Assembly: GCF_900455735.1 (NCBI RefSeq)
Contig: NZ_UAUI01000022.1
Coordinates: 372,001 to 436,000, forward strand
DNA: 64,000 bases
Direction of reading: 5' to 3'
From: Rhodococcus wratislaviensis
GTDB taxonomy: Bacteria > Actinomycetota > Actinomycetes > Mycobacteriales > Mycobacteriaceae
Every line of letters begins with the position of its first letter. The stretch's first letter is position 1. Positions 17,136 through 24,887 of the stretch are shown here, piece after piece. The notes under the pieces were generated by a model. It did not search any database, had not been told where the DNA came from, and saw nothing but the letters and a program-made list of their open reading frames with translations. The position numbers were made by a program, and so were the translations under genes.

Positions 17136-17709
17136 CCGCGGCGTCGTCGGCCCACGGCACCCGGCACGAGTCGGTGCCGAAACCCTGCTCCGTGATGCCC
17201 AGCGCCGAGTACATCCGGGCGCGCATGTTCTCGATACCGATCTGATAGGACAGTTCTACGACACCGGCCCGGCCGAACCGGCGCTCGAGGTCCGCCACCT
17301 GTTCGTCGGTGACCGTGGTGGGCGTCGCCGTCATCGCGTCGGCGTATGCGATGGCCGCGCGCTCGTCCTCGCTGTACGCGGGCGAGTCGGCGTAGTCGGC
17401 GATGTGCTGGAGCCGCTCCACGTCCAGGCCGTCGAGGCGTTGCAGCATCGTGCCGAAGTCCACGCACCACGAACAGCCGATCGTCCACGCCACGCGGTAG
17501 ACGGCGATCTCCCGCACGTTCGCGGGAAGCACGGTCGACGCCTTCTGCACCGCCAGCTCGTGCCGGGCCGACGCGACGAACAGTTTGCGGTGATGGGCGA
17601 GCACGGTGAACGGCTCGGGGACCTCGTCGAACTTGTGGGCAGCATATTTGTAGGCGACCTTCACCAGCGGGCTCGCGTCCGCCGGGGCCACTGCGGGAAT
17701 GCGGGGCAT
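17110..17709 (-). CDS. carboxymuconolactone decarboxylase / AhpD-like protein, ECF41 partner
   Basis: This 199-residue CMD-fold protein has an AhpD-type redox pair, CSWC at residues 79-82, in VAWTIGCSWCVDFG. Such proteins are the usual partners of ECF41 sigma factors and are thought to be their main target genes. I place the start at ATG 17709 because GGAGG lies five bases upstream; GTG 17727 or ATG 17721 would add a few residues. Its 3' end overlaps the sigma gene by 26 bp tail to tail. An ECF41-like promoter lies upstream at 17759-17785. The reductant and substrate are unknown. Confidence 0.88.
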   Translation of the reverse strand: MPRIPAVAPADASPLVKVAYKYAAHKFDEVPEPFTVLAHHRKLFVASARHELAVQKASTVLPANVREIAVYRVAWTIGCSWCVDFGTMLQRLDGLDVERLQHIADYADSPAYSEDERAAIAYADAMTATPTTVTDEQVADLERRFGRAGVVELSYQIGIENMRARMYSALGITEQGFGTDSCRVPWADDAAVTKEGPGS

Positions 17710-17758
17710 TGCGTCCTCCATCGTCACCGGGCGCCCTTCGCGCGCCGTCTACAGAGAA

Positions 17759-17785
17759 GACGAGACAGCCCTGCAGAACGTGACG
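17759..17785 (-). promoter_or_regulatory. ECF41-type promoter of the CMD gene
   Basis: Read on the minus strand, CGTCACG is followed after 16 bases by CGTC. From memory the ECF41 consensus is TGTCACA near -35 and CGTC near -10, so five of seven bases match in the first box and all four in the second. The element ends about 50 bp upstream of the ATG at 17709. This is the expected target of the sigma factor encoded next door. Confidence 0.65.
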
Positions 17786-17829
17786 CGGCCGTGTGCAACC
17801 CTCGCCGTCACACCGACTACGCTGCAGTA

Positions 17830-19017
17830 ATGCCCGCAACGCCGCGCAACCGCACCGTCCAGCGCTTGCAGCCGTTCGCGTCCACCATCTTTGCCGAGAT
17901 GACCGCGCTCGCCGTGCGCCACGACGCCATCAACCTCGGTCAGGGTTTCCCCGACACCGACGGTCCCGCGTCCATGCTCGACACCGCGCGCCGAGCCATC
18001 GCGGACGGGCTCAACCAGTACCCGCCCGGCCCCGGCATGCCCGTGCTCCGGCACGCGGTCGCGGCCGACCGGCTGGCCCGGTACGGGCTCGACCACGATC
18101 CCGACTCGGAGGTGCTGGTCACCGTCGGCGCCACCGAGGCCATCAGCGCCGCCATCCTGGGTCTGGTCGAACCGGGTGAGGAAGTGGTGCTGATCGAGCC
18201 GTACTACGATTCCTACGCCGCGTCGGTCGCGCTGGCGGGAGCGGTGCGGCGCAGCGTGCCGCTCGCCCGCTCGGGCACGAAGTTCGTCGTCGACCTCGAC
18301 GCTCTGCGGGCCGCGATCACCCCGAAGACCCGGATGCTGGTGATCAACACCCCGCACAATCCGACGGGCACCGTGTTCACCCCGGAGGAGATCGCCGCCG
18401 TCGCGGAACTGGCCTGCGAGCACGACCTGCTGGTTCTCAGCGACGAGGTGTACGAACACCTGGTCTTCGACGGCCGAACGCACACCGCCCTGGCCACTCT
18501 CCCGGGAATGTACGAACGCACCGTCTCGGTGTCGAGCGCCGCCAAGACATTCAATGTCACCGGGTGGAAGATCGGCTGGGCGTGCGGTCCGGCGGAACTG
18601 ATCGACGCCGTCCGGACCGCGAAGCAGTACATGTCCTTCGTGGGCGGCGGACCGTTCCAGCCCGCGGTGGCACATGCGCTGAGCCACGAGCAGCAGTGGG
18701 TGAAGGAACTGCGGGACAGTCTCCAGGCCAAGCGGGACGTGCTGTACGACGCGCTCGTCGCGTCCGGTCTGGAGGTCCATTCTGGTGGCGGCACGTACTA
18801 CCTGTGCGCCGACATCACCACGATCGGCGAACACGACGGCATCGACTTCTGCCGCAGGCTCCCGGAGCGCATCGGCGTGGCCGCGGTGCCGGTCAGTGTG
18901 TTCACCGACCATCCGCAGCCGTGGAACCCGCTGGTGCGGTTCGCGTTCTGCAAGCAGGATCACGTGCTCGAGGAAGCTGCGCGGCGGCTCCGGACCCTCG
19001 GGGAGCCCGGATCGTGA
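17830..19017 (+). CDS. PLP-dependent class I aminotransferase
   Basis: The 395-residue protein is of fold type I. The PLP lysine lies in SSAAKTFNVTGWKIGW near residue 240; NTPHNPTG near 178 and SDEVYEHLVF near 210 are the other active-site blocks, and LVRFAFCK near 377 holds the carboxylate-binding arginine. It resembles the actinobacterial aspartate/kynurenine/N-succinyldiaminopimelate aminotransferase group (Rv0858c-like), so a DapC role in lysine synthesis is possible but unproven. TACGCT at 17818-17823 plus six bases and ATG suggests a leaderless start, and the longer upstream frame is ignored. The AraC regulator gene overlaps its stop (GTGA). Confidence 0.9.
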   Translation: MPATPRNRTVQRLQPFASTIFAEMTALAVRHDAINLGQGFPDTDGPASMLDTARRAIADGLNQYPPGPGMPVLRHAVAADRLARYGLDHDPDSEVLVTVGATEAISAAILGLVEPGEEVVLIEPYYDSYAASVALAGAVRRSVPLARSGTKFVVDLDALRAAITPKTRMLVINTPHNPTGTVFTPEEIAAVAELACEHDLLVLSDEVYEHLVFDGRTHTALATLPGMYERTVSVSSAAKTFNVTGWKIGWACGPAELIDAVRTAKQYMSFVGGGPFQPAVAHALSHEQQWVKELRDSLQAKRDVLYDALVASGLEVHSGGGTYYLCADITTIGEHDGIDFCRRLPERIGVAAVPVSVFTDHPQPWNPLVRFAFCKQDHVLEEAARRLRTLGEPGS

Positions 19018-20051
19018 CTGTCCGCACGATCCCCGCCGACTTCGTGCGGCGGTCGCTCGAACTGTCGGCGCGCAGTGGGGTCGATCTCTCCCCCGCGCTG
19101 TCGGCGGCGGGAATCACGGCGGCGTCGCTCGAGGACCCGCTGGCCCGGTTGACGCCGACCCAGGTCACCGCGTTCACCCAGGCGGTCTGGCAGATCACGG
19201 GCGACGAATTGTTCGGCCTCGGGCCGGCCCCCGTCCCCCGCGGCACGTTCCGGCTCGTCTGCCTCGCCCTGATCCACACCGCGGATCTGTCCGCCGCCCT
19301 CGAGCGGATGGCCGACATCCTGCGCGCCCTGCCGTCACTTCCCGCCCTGCACATCGGCCCCGGTGTCAACGGCGGCACCCGGATGACCATCGACATCCGC
19401 CCGGCCGCGGCCGAACGGTCCACCGAGGACGTGCAGTCGTCGCTCGAGGCGACGCGGGTGACCACCGACTTCCTGCTGATCCTGCTTCATCGTTTCGCGG
19501 CGTGGCTCGTGGGCAAGAGGGTCCGGTTGCTGGCGGTGGAACTGCCGTATCCGGCGCCGCTGCCGCAGCTCGCCGAGAACTACGATCACATCTTCGGCGT
19601 TCCGGTGACATTCGATTCCGATATTCCCGCAATCGAATTCGACAACGCGGTGATGCGGGCGCCCATCATCCAGACCGAGGAGACGCTCGAGGACTATCTC
19701 CGGGAGTCACCGACGCTGCTGATGTCGGAGCGTGACTACGACAGCACGGCGTCGGCGCAGGTGCGCCGCGTCCTCGAGCTCGGCATGAAAGGCAGGACCT
19801 CGACAGCCGAGGACATTGCGGAGATGCTGTCGATCAGCGTCCCCCACCTGCGCCGCCTGCTCCGGCAGGACGGGACGTCGCTGAACCAGCTGCGGGAGGA
19901 AGTGCTCCGGGACGCCGCCGTCGCCGGGCTCCGGCGCGGCGAGACGGTGGAGGACCTGTCGGCGCGGCTCGGCTTCTCCGAGCCCAGCGCGTTCCGTCGC
20001 GCCTTCAAACGATGGACCGGCAGCACCCCGAGCTCCTACCGCGGGGCATGA
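19014..20051 (+). CDS. AraC-family transcriptional regulator
   Basis: The 345-residue protein has an N-terminal effector domain of the OruR/ArgR-like Arabinose-binding class (about residues 20-200). The C-terminal AraC DNA-binding domain carries two helix-turn-helix units: TAEDIAEMLSISVPHLRRLL near 265-285 and VEDLSARLGFSEPSAFRRAF near 312-332, ending with RWTGSTPSSYR. I chose GTG 19014 because it overlaps the aminotransferase stop (GTGA) and gives the usual length. Co-transcription suggests it could respond to an amino acid or keto acid, but its targets are unknown. Confidence 0.88.
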   Translation: MTVRTIPADFVRRSLELSARSGVDLSPALSAAGITAASLEDPLARLTPTQVTAFTQAVWQITGDELFGLGPAPVPRGTFRLVCLALIHTADLSAALERMADILRALPSLPALHIGPGVNGGTRMTIDIRPAAAERSTEDVQSSLEATRVTTDFLLILLHRFAAWLVGKRVRLLAVELPYPAPLPQLAENYDHIFGVPVTFDSDIPAIEFDNAVMRAPIIQTEETLEDYLRESPTLLMSERDYDSTASAQVRRVLELGMKGRTSTAEDIAEMLSISVPHLRRLLRQDGTSLNQLREEVLRDAAVAGLRRGETVEDLSARLGFSEPSAFRRAFKRWTGSTPSSYRGA

Positions 20052-20058
20052 CAGCGCG

Positions 20059-20484
20059 TCAGCTGACGCAGAATTCGTTGCCCTCCGGGTCAGCCATCGT
20101 GACCCACTCGCTCGGTCCCTGGCGGCCCCGGTGGAGCACGGTGGCGCCGGCCTGCTCCAGCTTCTCGGCCACCTCGTAGCGGGCGTCCCCGACCCGGATG
20201 TCCAGGTGGAGCCGGTTCTTCACCGTCTTCCGTTCGGGAACCAGCTGGAACAGCACGCGGGGGCGCTCCGGGTGTTCCGGATCGCGGATGGCCTGGCCCT
20301 CCCGCCAAACCAGGACACCCTCGAACTCGATGGTGTCGGACTCCTGTGCGTGGCCGGCCTGGACGAGCCCGCGGATGAACTCCTCGTTGCTCGGCTCGAC
20401 CTCCCAGCCGAGCGTCTGGGCCCACCATTTGGCCAGGGTATGCGGGTTCTCCGAGTCCACTGTGACTTGAAATTCATATCCCAT
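20059..20484 (-). CDS. VOC-superfamily (glyoxalase-like) protein
   Basis: This 141-residue protein has one glyoxalase/bleomycin-resistance fold. It opens MGYEFQVTVDSENPHTLAKWWAQTLGWEV and ends with MADPEGNEFCV, the typical closing strand with a metal-ligand glutamate. NRLHLDIRVGD in the middle holds the conserved His-Leu-Asp strand. The subclass is small and common in actinobacteria with unknown substrates. Reading toward the gene, TACCGT at 20496-20491 is followed by six bases and ATG, a leaderless pattern. It converges on the AraC gene with only 7 bp between stops. Confidence 0.8.
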   Translation of the reverse strand: MGYEFQVTVDSENPHTLAKWWAQTLGWEVEPSNEEFIRGLVQAGHAQESDTIEFEGVLVWREGQAIRDPEHPERPRVLFQLVPERKTVKNRLHLDIRVGDARYEVAEKLEQAGATVLHRGRQGPSEWVTMADPEGNEFCVS

Positions 20485-20546
20485 GGCCCGACGGTACAGC
20501 GGGGCACCGACAGGTCCCGGTGAGCCGGGCCCGGGACCGGCCGGTG

Positions 20547-20790
20547 TCAGGGTTTGACGAGGATCCGGATGGGATCTCCCTCGTGGTTCGCGAGCTTCTC
20601 GATGCCCTTCGCGACGTCTTCGAGCGGGATGATCTCGCTGATCGACCGCGACAGGTCGAGGCGGCCACGGGACACCAGTTCGGCGAGGGTTTCGATGTCC
20701 ACGTTCTTGTAGCCGAGGTGGCCGAGCACCTGCTTCTGGGACAGACCGAACTGCGCGGTGGTCCCCACCGAGGCCTCCTGCGCACTCAGC
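20547..20790 (-). pseudogene. zinc alcohol dehydrogenase, C-terminal remnant cut off by an insertion
   Basis: The frame encodes LSAQEASVGTTAQFGLSQKQ, then VLGHLGYKNVDIETL and the ending EGDPIRILVKP, the last 80 or so residues of a medium-chain zinc alcohol dehydrogenase. No start codon or promoter precedes it except transposon DNA. Its N-terminal portion lies at 23196-24006 on the same strand. Joining the two across the element restores the reading GRLVAVGL-SAQEASVG. It is therefore dead as an independent gene. Confidence 0.88.
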
Positions 20791-20792
20791 GT

Positions 20793-22634
20793 CTACGTAG
20801 ATCTCATACTGTCTGCCACTTGCGTGGCGGGCGCGGGAGATGGACGTGTGTCACGGCTACCCGCATCACCGTGAGGTGGTACGGGTTCGACCGTGTCCCA
20901 CACCGACGCTTCGGGTGCAGGAACATATCTGTTCGGAGTCACCCCCACCCGCGGTGTCACGGTGGGCAGGCTGTGCCGGACCCGACGATGCCGCGGCCGA
21001 CGCGGTGTCGGACCGGTTTTGTCGCAGCACCGGCGCACCGGCGCGTGCTTGGCGACCCGGATCGCGGGCAGCTGCCCCCGCCGCCGGGTGACCGTGGTTC
21101 TACCGAGCAGGGCGCGTTTGGCCAGGTTCACCCCGGCGACGTGGTCGCGGTTGCCGCCGACCCGGCAGCCCGAACACCACGCACTGTGGTATCCGCCGGG
21201 GCGCGAAAGGGGTTCGTCGCACCCCGGACACCGTGCGGAGGATCCGCGGGCCGGCACCGAGACCACCGCGATGCCGACCTCTGCGGCGGTGTGGGCGAGG
21301 GCGGTAACGGCGTGGCGGCGGGCGGACTGCGCGGCCCGATTGTTGTTGACCCGTCCGTGCCCGCGAGTCTCGAGGGTGGTCAGGTCCTCCACCGCGATCA
21401 CCTGCGCGCCCGCCGCGGTGGCATAGTCGGTGACCTGGCGGGCGAAATGGAACGCCAACTCCCGGTTGATCTTCCCCCGCTTGATACCCACCGCGGTGCG
21501 GTGGGCGTCGAGGACGGCGATCTTCTCCTCCAGCTGGGTGCGGACCTCGGGTGGTGCGGTCGCGGCCAGTCGCGTCAGCCGGGCGGCCTTGCGGTGCAGC
21601 ATCTGGCCTTCAGTCTGTAGGCGCGCCAGTTTGGTCCCGAGGCCGCGGTCGTCGTAGGTGACGCCCCGGTAATCGGAGACCAGCCCCTCCGGGCCCTCTG
21701 CTGCGGTGACGGCGGCACCGAGCGTGGACGGGGACCAATCCACCCCCACCGCGACGGTGGCCGATCCCAGGTCACAGTCGGGGACGAGTTCGGTCGCCGC
21801 GCACCGTAACAGCAGACCTCGGTGGTCGAGGACCAGGGTCGGGAGATGCCAGACGCTGATCGGCCGCCCGTGCAGGTGCACGGGGATGGTGGCGGTCAAC
21901 CGGACTCGTCGCCACTGCGCGCGTCCTGTCGGGGCTGCCGTGGTGGGGAGTTTGACGGTCAATGTCATGACGGCGTCGGTGACGGTGATGTGTGCGAGTT
22001 GTCGATCCGCTGCGGACAGCCGGGCCATCGCGCTCGTCTGCGGGGGTCCCTGCATGTCGGTGATCCGCAACCGCGTCGAGGGAGCCCCGTCGGTCCGGCG
22101 GGCGCGCGCGGTGAACTGCCGCACCACGCCCCGGGCGAAACCCAATGGCACCCAGTCGCCCGGTTCGGTCGGCGGCGCCAGAGTGCCCGTGGCCGGGTCG
22201 AACCGCTCAGACAGTGCCGCGATCGCGGTGTCCCGGTAGGCCAGCGTCCGAAGGGACGCCATCACCTGCGCGGTCACCACCCGGGTCACCCGTGAGGGCA
22301 CGTACACCCCGTCCGGGTAGTGCGGGGTCCAGCCCAGCCGCGCAGCAGCGACATGGCCCTGCATCGGGAGCTTGCGGCCCTGACGGTCCACGCCGGCGGC
22401 GAGGACATCGAAGGTGGCCGGTTGCCACAGCCGCGACAGCATGTGCGCTTCGGCGCCCCAGATCAGGTCGAGCAGCCACCCCACCCGGGTGTCGACGTCG
22501 TCGAGTCCGATCGGCTCACCGGTCGCGTCGTCGACCGCCACATGGGCGCGGGTGGTGAACGAGAACTGTCGCAGCGCAGGCAATCCGGCATCGGCCATCA
22601 GGGAGCCCACCTCGACGCCATGATCGTCTCCCAT
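20793..22634 (-). CDS. tnpB: TnpB-type RNA-guided nuclease of an IS607-like element
   Basis: With ATG 22634 the protein has 613 residues, longer than the 400-500 typical of TnpB. The RuvC-like core is complete: Asp299 in VAVGVDWSPS, Glu416 in VIAVEDLTTLE and Asp497 in GGNRDHVAGVNLA. A zinc ribbon with CPGC at 469-472 and CSGC at 487-490 lies between the last two. After Asp497 an unusual basic, Pro-rich tail of about 115 residues runs to the element end and probably overlaps the omega-RNA. An earlier GTG at 22808 overlaps the tnpA remnant, but its 58 added residues look non-coding. TnpB proteins cut DNA at sites matching the RNA guide. Confidence 0.85.
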   Translation of the reverse strand: MGDDHGVEVGSLMADAGLPALRQFSFTTRAHVAVDDATGEPIGLDDVDTRVGWLLDLIWGAEAHMLSRLWQPATFDVLAAGVDRQGRKLPMQGHVAAARLGWTPHYPDGVYVPSRVTRVVTAQVMASLRTLAYRDTAIAALSERFDPATGTLAPPTEPGDWVPLGFARGVVRQFTARARRTDGAPSTRLRITDMQGPPQTSAMARLSAADRQLAHITVTDAVMTLTVKLPTTAAPTGRAQWRRVRLTATIPVHLHGRPISVWHLPTLVLDHRGLLLRCAATELVPDCDLGSATVAVGVDWSPSTLGAAVTAAEGPEGLVSDYRGVTYDDRGLGTKLARLQTEGQMLHRKAARLTRLAATAPPEVRTQLEEKIAVLDAHRTAVGIKRGKINRELAFHFARQVTDYATAAGAQVIAVEDLTTLETRGHGRVNNNRAAQSARRHAVTALAHTAAEVGIAVVSVPARGSSARCPGCDEPLSRPGGYHSAWCSGCRVGGNRDHVAGVNLAKRALLGRTTVTRRRGQLPAIRVAKHAPVRRCCDKTGPTPRRPRHRRVRHSLPTVTPRVGVTPNRYVPAPEASVWDTVEPVPPHGDAGSRDTRPSPAPATQVADSMRST

Positions 22635-22804
22635 CAGCTCCCCCACCCGAGACCGTGTCCCCATCCTCACCGACGGTCTCGACCCTAACGCCGACCACCG
22701 ACACGTCACGCTCGATCCACGCCACCCCGAAACCCGCGCCACCGATCCCGCCACCACGCGCACCACCGCAAACCGGCGGGTGGCTGCATCGCCACGCATC
22801 CGAT

Positions 22805-23146
22805 TCACACCCGCTCGAGCCTCTCCCGAAGACCGGAACCACGATCCTGGTAGGCCCGGTAGACGGTGCCGGTGGCACGCTCACGCAATATCACATCCTG
22901 ATCGGCGAGCGAGGGTTCCAGGCCGGTCGAGCCGGACACCCGGCAATACAACTGCTTCCGCCCTGTCGGCCCGAACACTCTCCGGTGCAGATCGACCCAG
23001 ATTGACGTCGCTATCCTCCCGATCGAAAACTCGCCGACCGGAACCTGTCGCCGGGACGGTAACCGGTCCTCCGACGCGGCCCTCTAGACCCCTCTAGACC
23101 CCCACCACGGACATGCTCAGGTTGCCGCCGCCTCGCCGATGCGCAT
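22805..23146 (-). pseudogene. degenerate tnpA (IS607 serine recombinase) remnant
   Basis: One frame reads MRIGEAAAT, a MerR-like start, then two in-frame stops (TGA 23117-23119 and a TAG about 36 bases later). It continues in the same frame to KQLYCRVSGSTGLE, SLADQDVILRE, TGTVYRAYQD and RGSGLRER before a stop at 22805. YCRVS carries the catalytic serine of IS607 TnpA, and DRGSGL matches the conserved D(K/R)ASGL block. The rest of the catalytic domain is missing, so the element cannot mobilise itself. The remnant stop overlaps GTG 22808, hinting at former coupling to tnpB. Confidence 0.75.
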
Positions 23147-23195
23147 GAACCGACAGTGATAGGAAGTATTAGCCACTACGTCAACAGTTGAGAGC

Positions 23196-24006
23196 CCGAC
23201 CGCGACGAGCCGGCCACCGACCGTCAGGCAGTCGAGTGCCTGCTCGAACGTCACCTTCAGTCCGGTCGCGTCGAACGCGACGTCCAGCATCCGGCCGTCC
23301 GTCGCCTCGGCGACCTTCTCCTTCAGGTTTTCGTCCCGGGAGTCGAACGCGTAATCGGCCCCGAGTTCCAGGGCGCGTTCCCGCACAGCGGGATTGATGT
23401 CGAACGCGATCACGGGGACGGCGCCGACCAGACGTGCCAGCTGCACGATGTGGGTGCCGACTCCGCCCACGCCCCACACGCCGACGGTCTCCCCGACCAC
23501 CACCTTGCCGGTGCGCACGACCGCACCGAACGGCGTCGACACCGCGTCGACACCGCGTCGGCGAGGATCGCCGCCTGCTCGAACGGGACGTTGTCCGGGA
23601 TGCGGGTCAGTCCCCCGGCCTGCGCCACCGTGTACTCGGCCCACGCGCCGTCGTAGGCGAACGCCATGAGCTGGATGTTCAGGCAGTTCGTGAGGTCCCC
23701 GCGGCGACAGTTGCGGCACACGAAGCAGGGCCTGCCCGCGGACGGTACGACGCGGTCCCCCTCGGACCAGTCGGTCACGCCGGCACCGACTTTCGCGATG
23801 GTGCCCGACGCCTCGTGCCCCTGGGTCACCTCGGGCAGCAGCGCCGGAAACGTGCCGTCGATCAGACTCAGGTCGGAATGGCAGATGCCGCAGAACTCCA
23901 CTTTGACGAGCACTTCACCGGGACCGGGTTCCGGAATCGGAACATCCTCCACGGCAATAGTTTTCGTGTCGGCATGGAATCGCTGCGCCCGCATCGTCTC
24001 GGCCAT
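23196..24006 (-). pseudogene. zinc alcohol dehydrogenase, N-terminal remnant with a frameshift
   Basis: The gene starts MAETMRAQRFHADTKTIAVE with catalytic zinc ligand CGICHSDLS near residue 38, GHEASGTI near 64 and the four-cysteine structural zinc site CFVCRNCRRGDLTNC near 95-110. After ILADAVST the frame breaks at a perfect 11-bp tandem duplication (23535-23556), then resumes in another frame as TPFGAVVRTGKVVVGETVG and the Rossmann motif GVWGVGGVGTHIV. The frame runs into the IS607-like element after VAVGL. Two independent lesions show the gene has been out of use for some time. The intact enzyme would have about 345 residues. Confidence 0.9.
23535..23556. repeat. 11-bp tandem duplication causing a frameshift
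   Basis: GTCGACACCGC occurs twice in direct succession (23535-23545 and 23546-23556). Removing one copy restores a continuous dehydrogenase frame reading LADAVSTPFGAVV, which shows the duplication is the lesion. Confidence 0.9.
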
Positions 24007-24094
24007 CTCTCACCCCTTCGTCGTCGTCGCCTCCGACGGCACCCGCGAAACATGCCCATGTGTGCATGATTCAGACCACTGGGCAACTGCCGAT

Positions 24095-24742
24095 TCAGAC
24101 CGTCGCGGGCCGCGTCCGGTCGAGGGCGAGGTGAACGGCGAGACCGCCGAGGACGCTTCCCATCACGAGCTTCTGCGCACGCAGCCACACCGGCCGTCCG
24201 GACAGGAACGTCGCGACAGTTCCTGCGACGCAGACGATCAGCGCGTTCACGGTGAGCGCGACCACGATCTGGACACTGCCGAGCAGCAGGCTCTGCAACC
24301 ACACGGGCCCGGCGCCGAGGTGGACGAACTGCGGGATCAGCGCCAGGTACATCACCGCGATCTTCGGATTGAGCAGGTTGGTCGTGAGACCCATCAGGAA
24401 CAGCCGGGTGGACGAATCCCGGGGCAGCGCCCGGGCGGGCGCGAACGGTGTGTGCCCGCCGGGACGCAACGCCTGCCACGCCAGCCAGCCCAGGTAGCAC
24501 GCGCCCGCCAGCTTCAGCGCGGTGTACGCCTGCGGGACGGCGGAGAACACCGCCGAAATACCCAGTGTCGCAGCTGCCAGATAGCACAGGAATCCGAGAG
24601 CGACACCGGCCAGCGAGACCAGTCCCGCCGCCCTGCCCTGAGTGATGCTGCGCGAGACCAGGTACACCATGTTGGGCCCCGGTGTGAGAACCATGCCGAG
24701 GGCGATCGCCGCCACTCCGAGTACCGCCGCCGAATCGATCAT
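24095..24742 (-). CDS. LysE/RhtB-family amino acid exporter
   Basis: The 215-residue membrane protein has about six hydrophobic helices and the family signature GMVLTPGPNMVYLVSRSI near residues 16-33. LTTNLLNPKIAVMYLALIPQF near 120-140 is the second conserved block. These exporters discharge amino acids or homoserine lactones. I chose ATG 24742 because the longer frame adds a hydrophilic leader that overlaps the divergent promoter region. It is divergent from ectD, 145 bp away, so export of a compatible solute or precursor is conceivable but speculative. Confidence 0.88.
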   Translation of the reverse strand: MIDSAAVLGVAAIALGMVLTPGPNMVYLVSRSITQGRAAGLVSLAGVALGFLCYLAAATLGISAVFSAVPQAYTALKLAGACYLGWLAWQALRPGGHTPFAPARALPRDSSTRLFLMGLTTNLLNPKIAVMYLALIPQFVHLGAGPVWLQSLLLGSVQIVVALTVNALIVCVAGTVATFLSGRPVWLRAQKLVMGSVLGGLAVHLALDRTRPATV

Positions 24743-24887
24743 GTCCGTGACGATCCCACCGCGGCGACGCGCCGTCGCGGTCCAGTCCAGCCTCGGTGGA
24801 CCTGTGTCCGGGTTGCATTCGTCGACGACCAGTGGGAACGTCGGAAGAGTAAAGCGTTGTCCAATCCGAAAGGGTGAAACACGAGTT

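Larger units (their letters stand above)
20791..23192 (-). mobile_element. IS607-like element with intact tnpB and decayed tnpA
   Basis: About 2.4 kb separates the two parts of a split dehydrogenase gene. The flanks share only the trinucleotide AGC (20788-20790 and 23193-23195), consistent with a two-base crossover by a serine recombinase and no target duplication. The element holds a tnpA remnant with a MerR-like start and a serine-recombinase segment, and a long tnpB. CTACGT occurs near both ends. Gene order (tnpA then tnpB) fits the IS607 family. The right boundary falls at the tnpB stop codon, as is common where the guide RNA overlaps the tnpB 3' end. Confidence 0.8.

Noticed and set aside
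16987-17829. Upstream extension of the aminotransferase open frame (843 bp)
   Set aside because: It runs antisense through the CMD gene and shows no family similarity; the leaderless ATG at 17830 explains the real start.
22635-22808. GTG 22808 start giving TnpB 58 more residues
   Set aside because: The added segment is Arg/Ser/Gly-rich without TnpB similarity and overlaps the tnpA remnant; ATG 22634 is preferred, though not proven.
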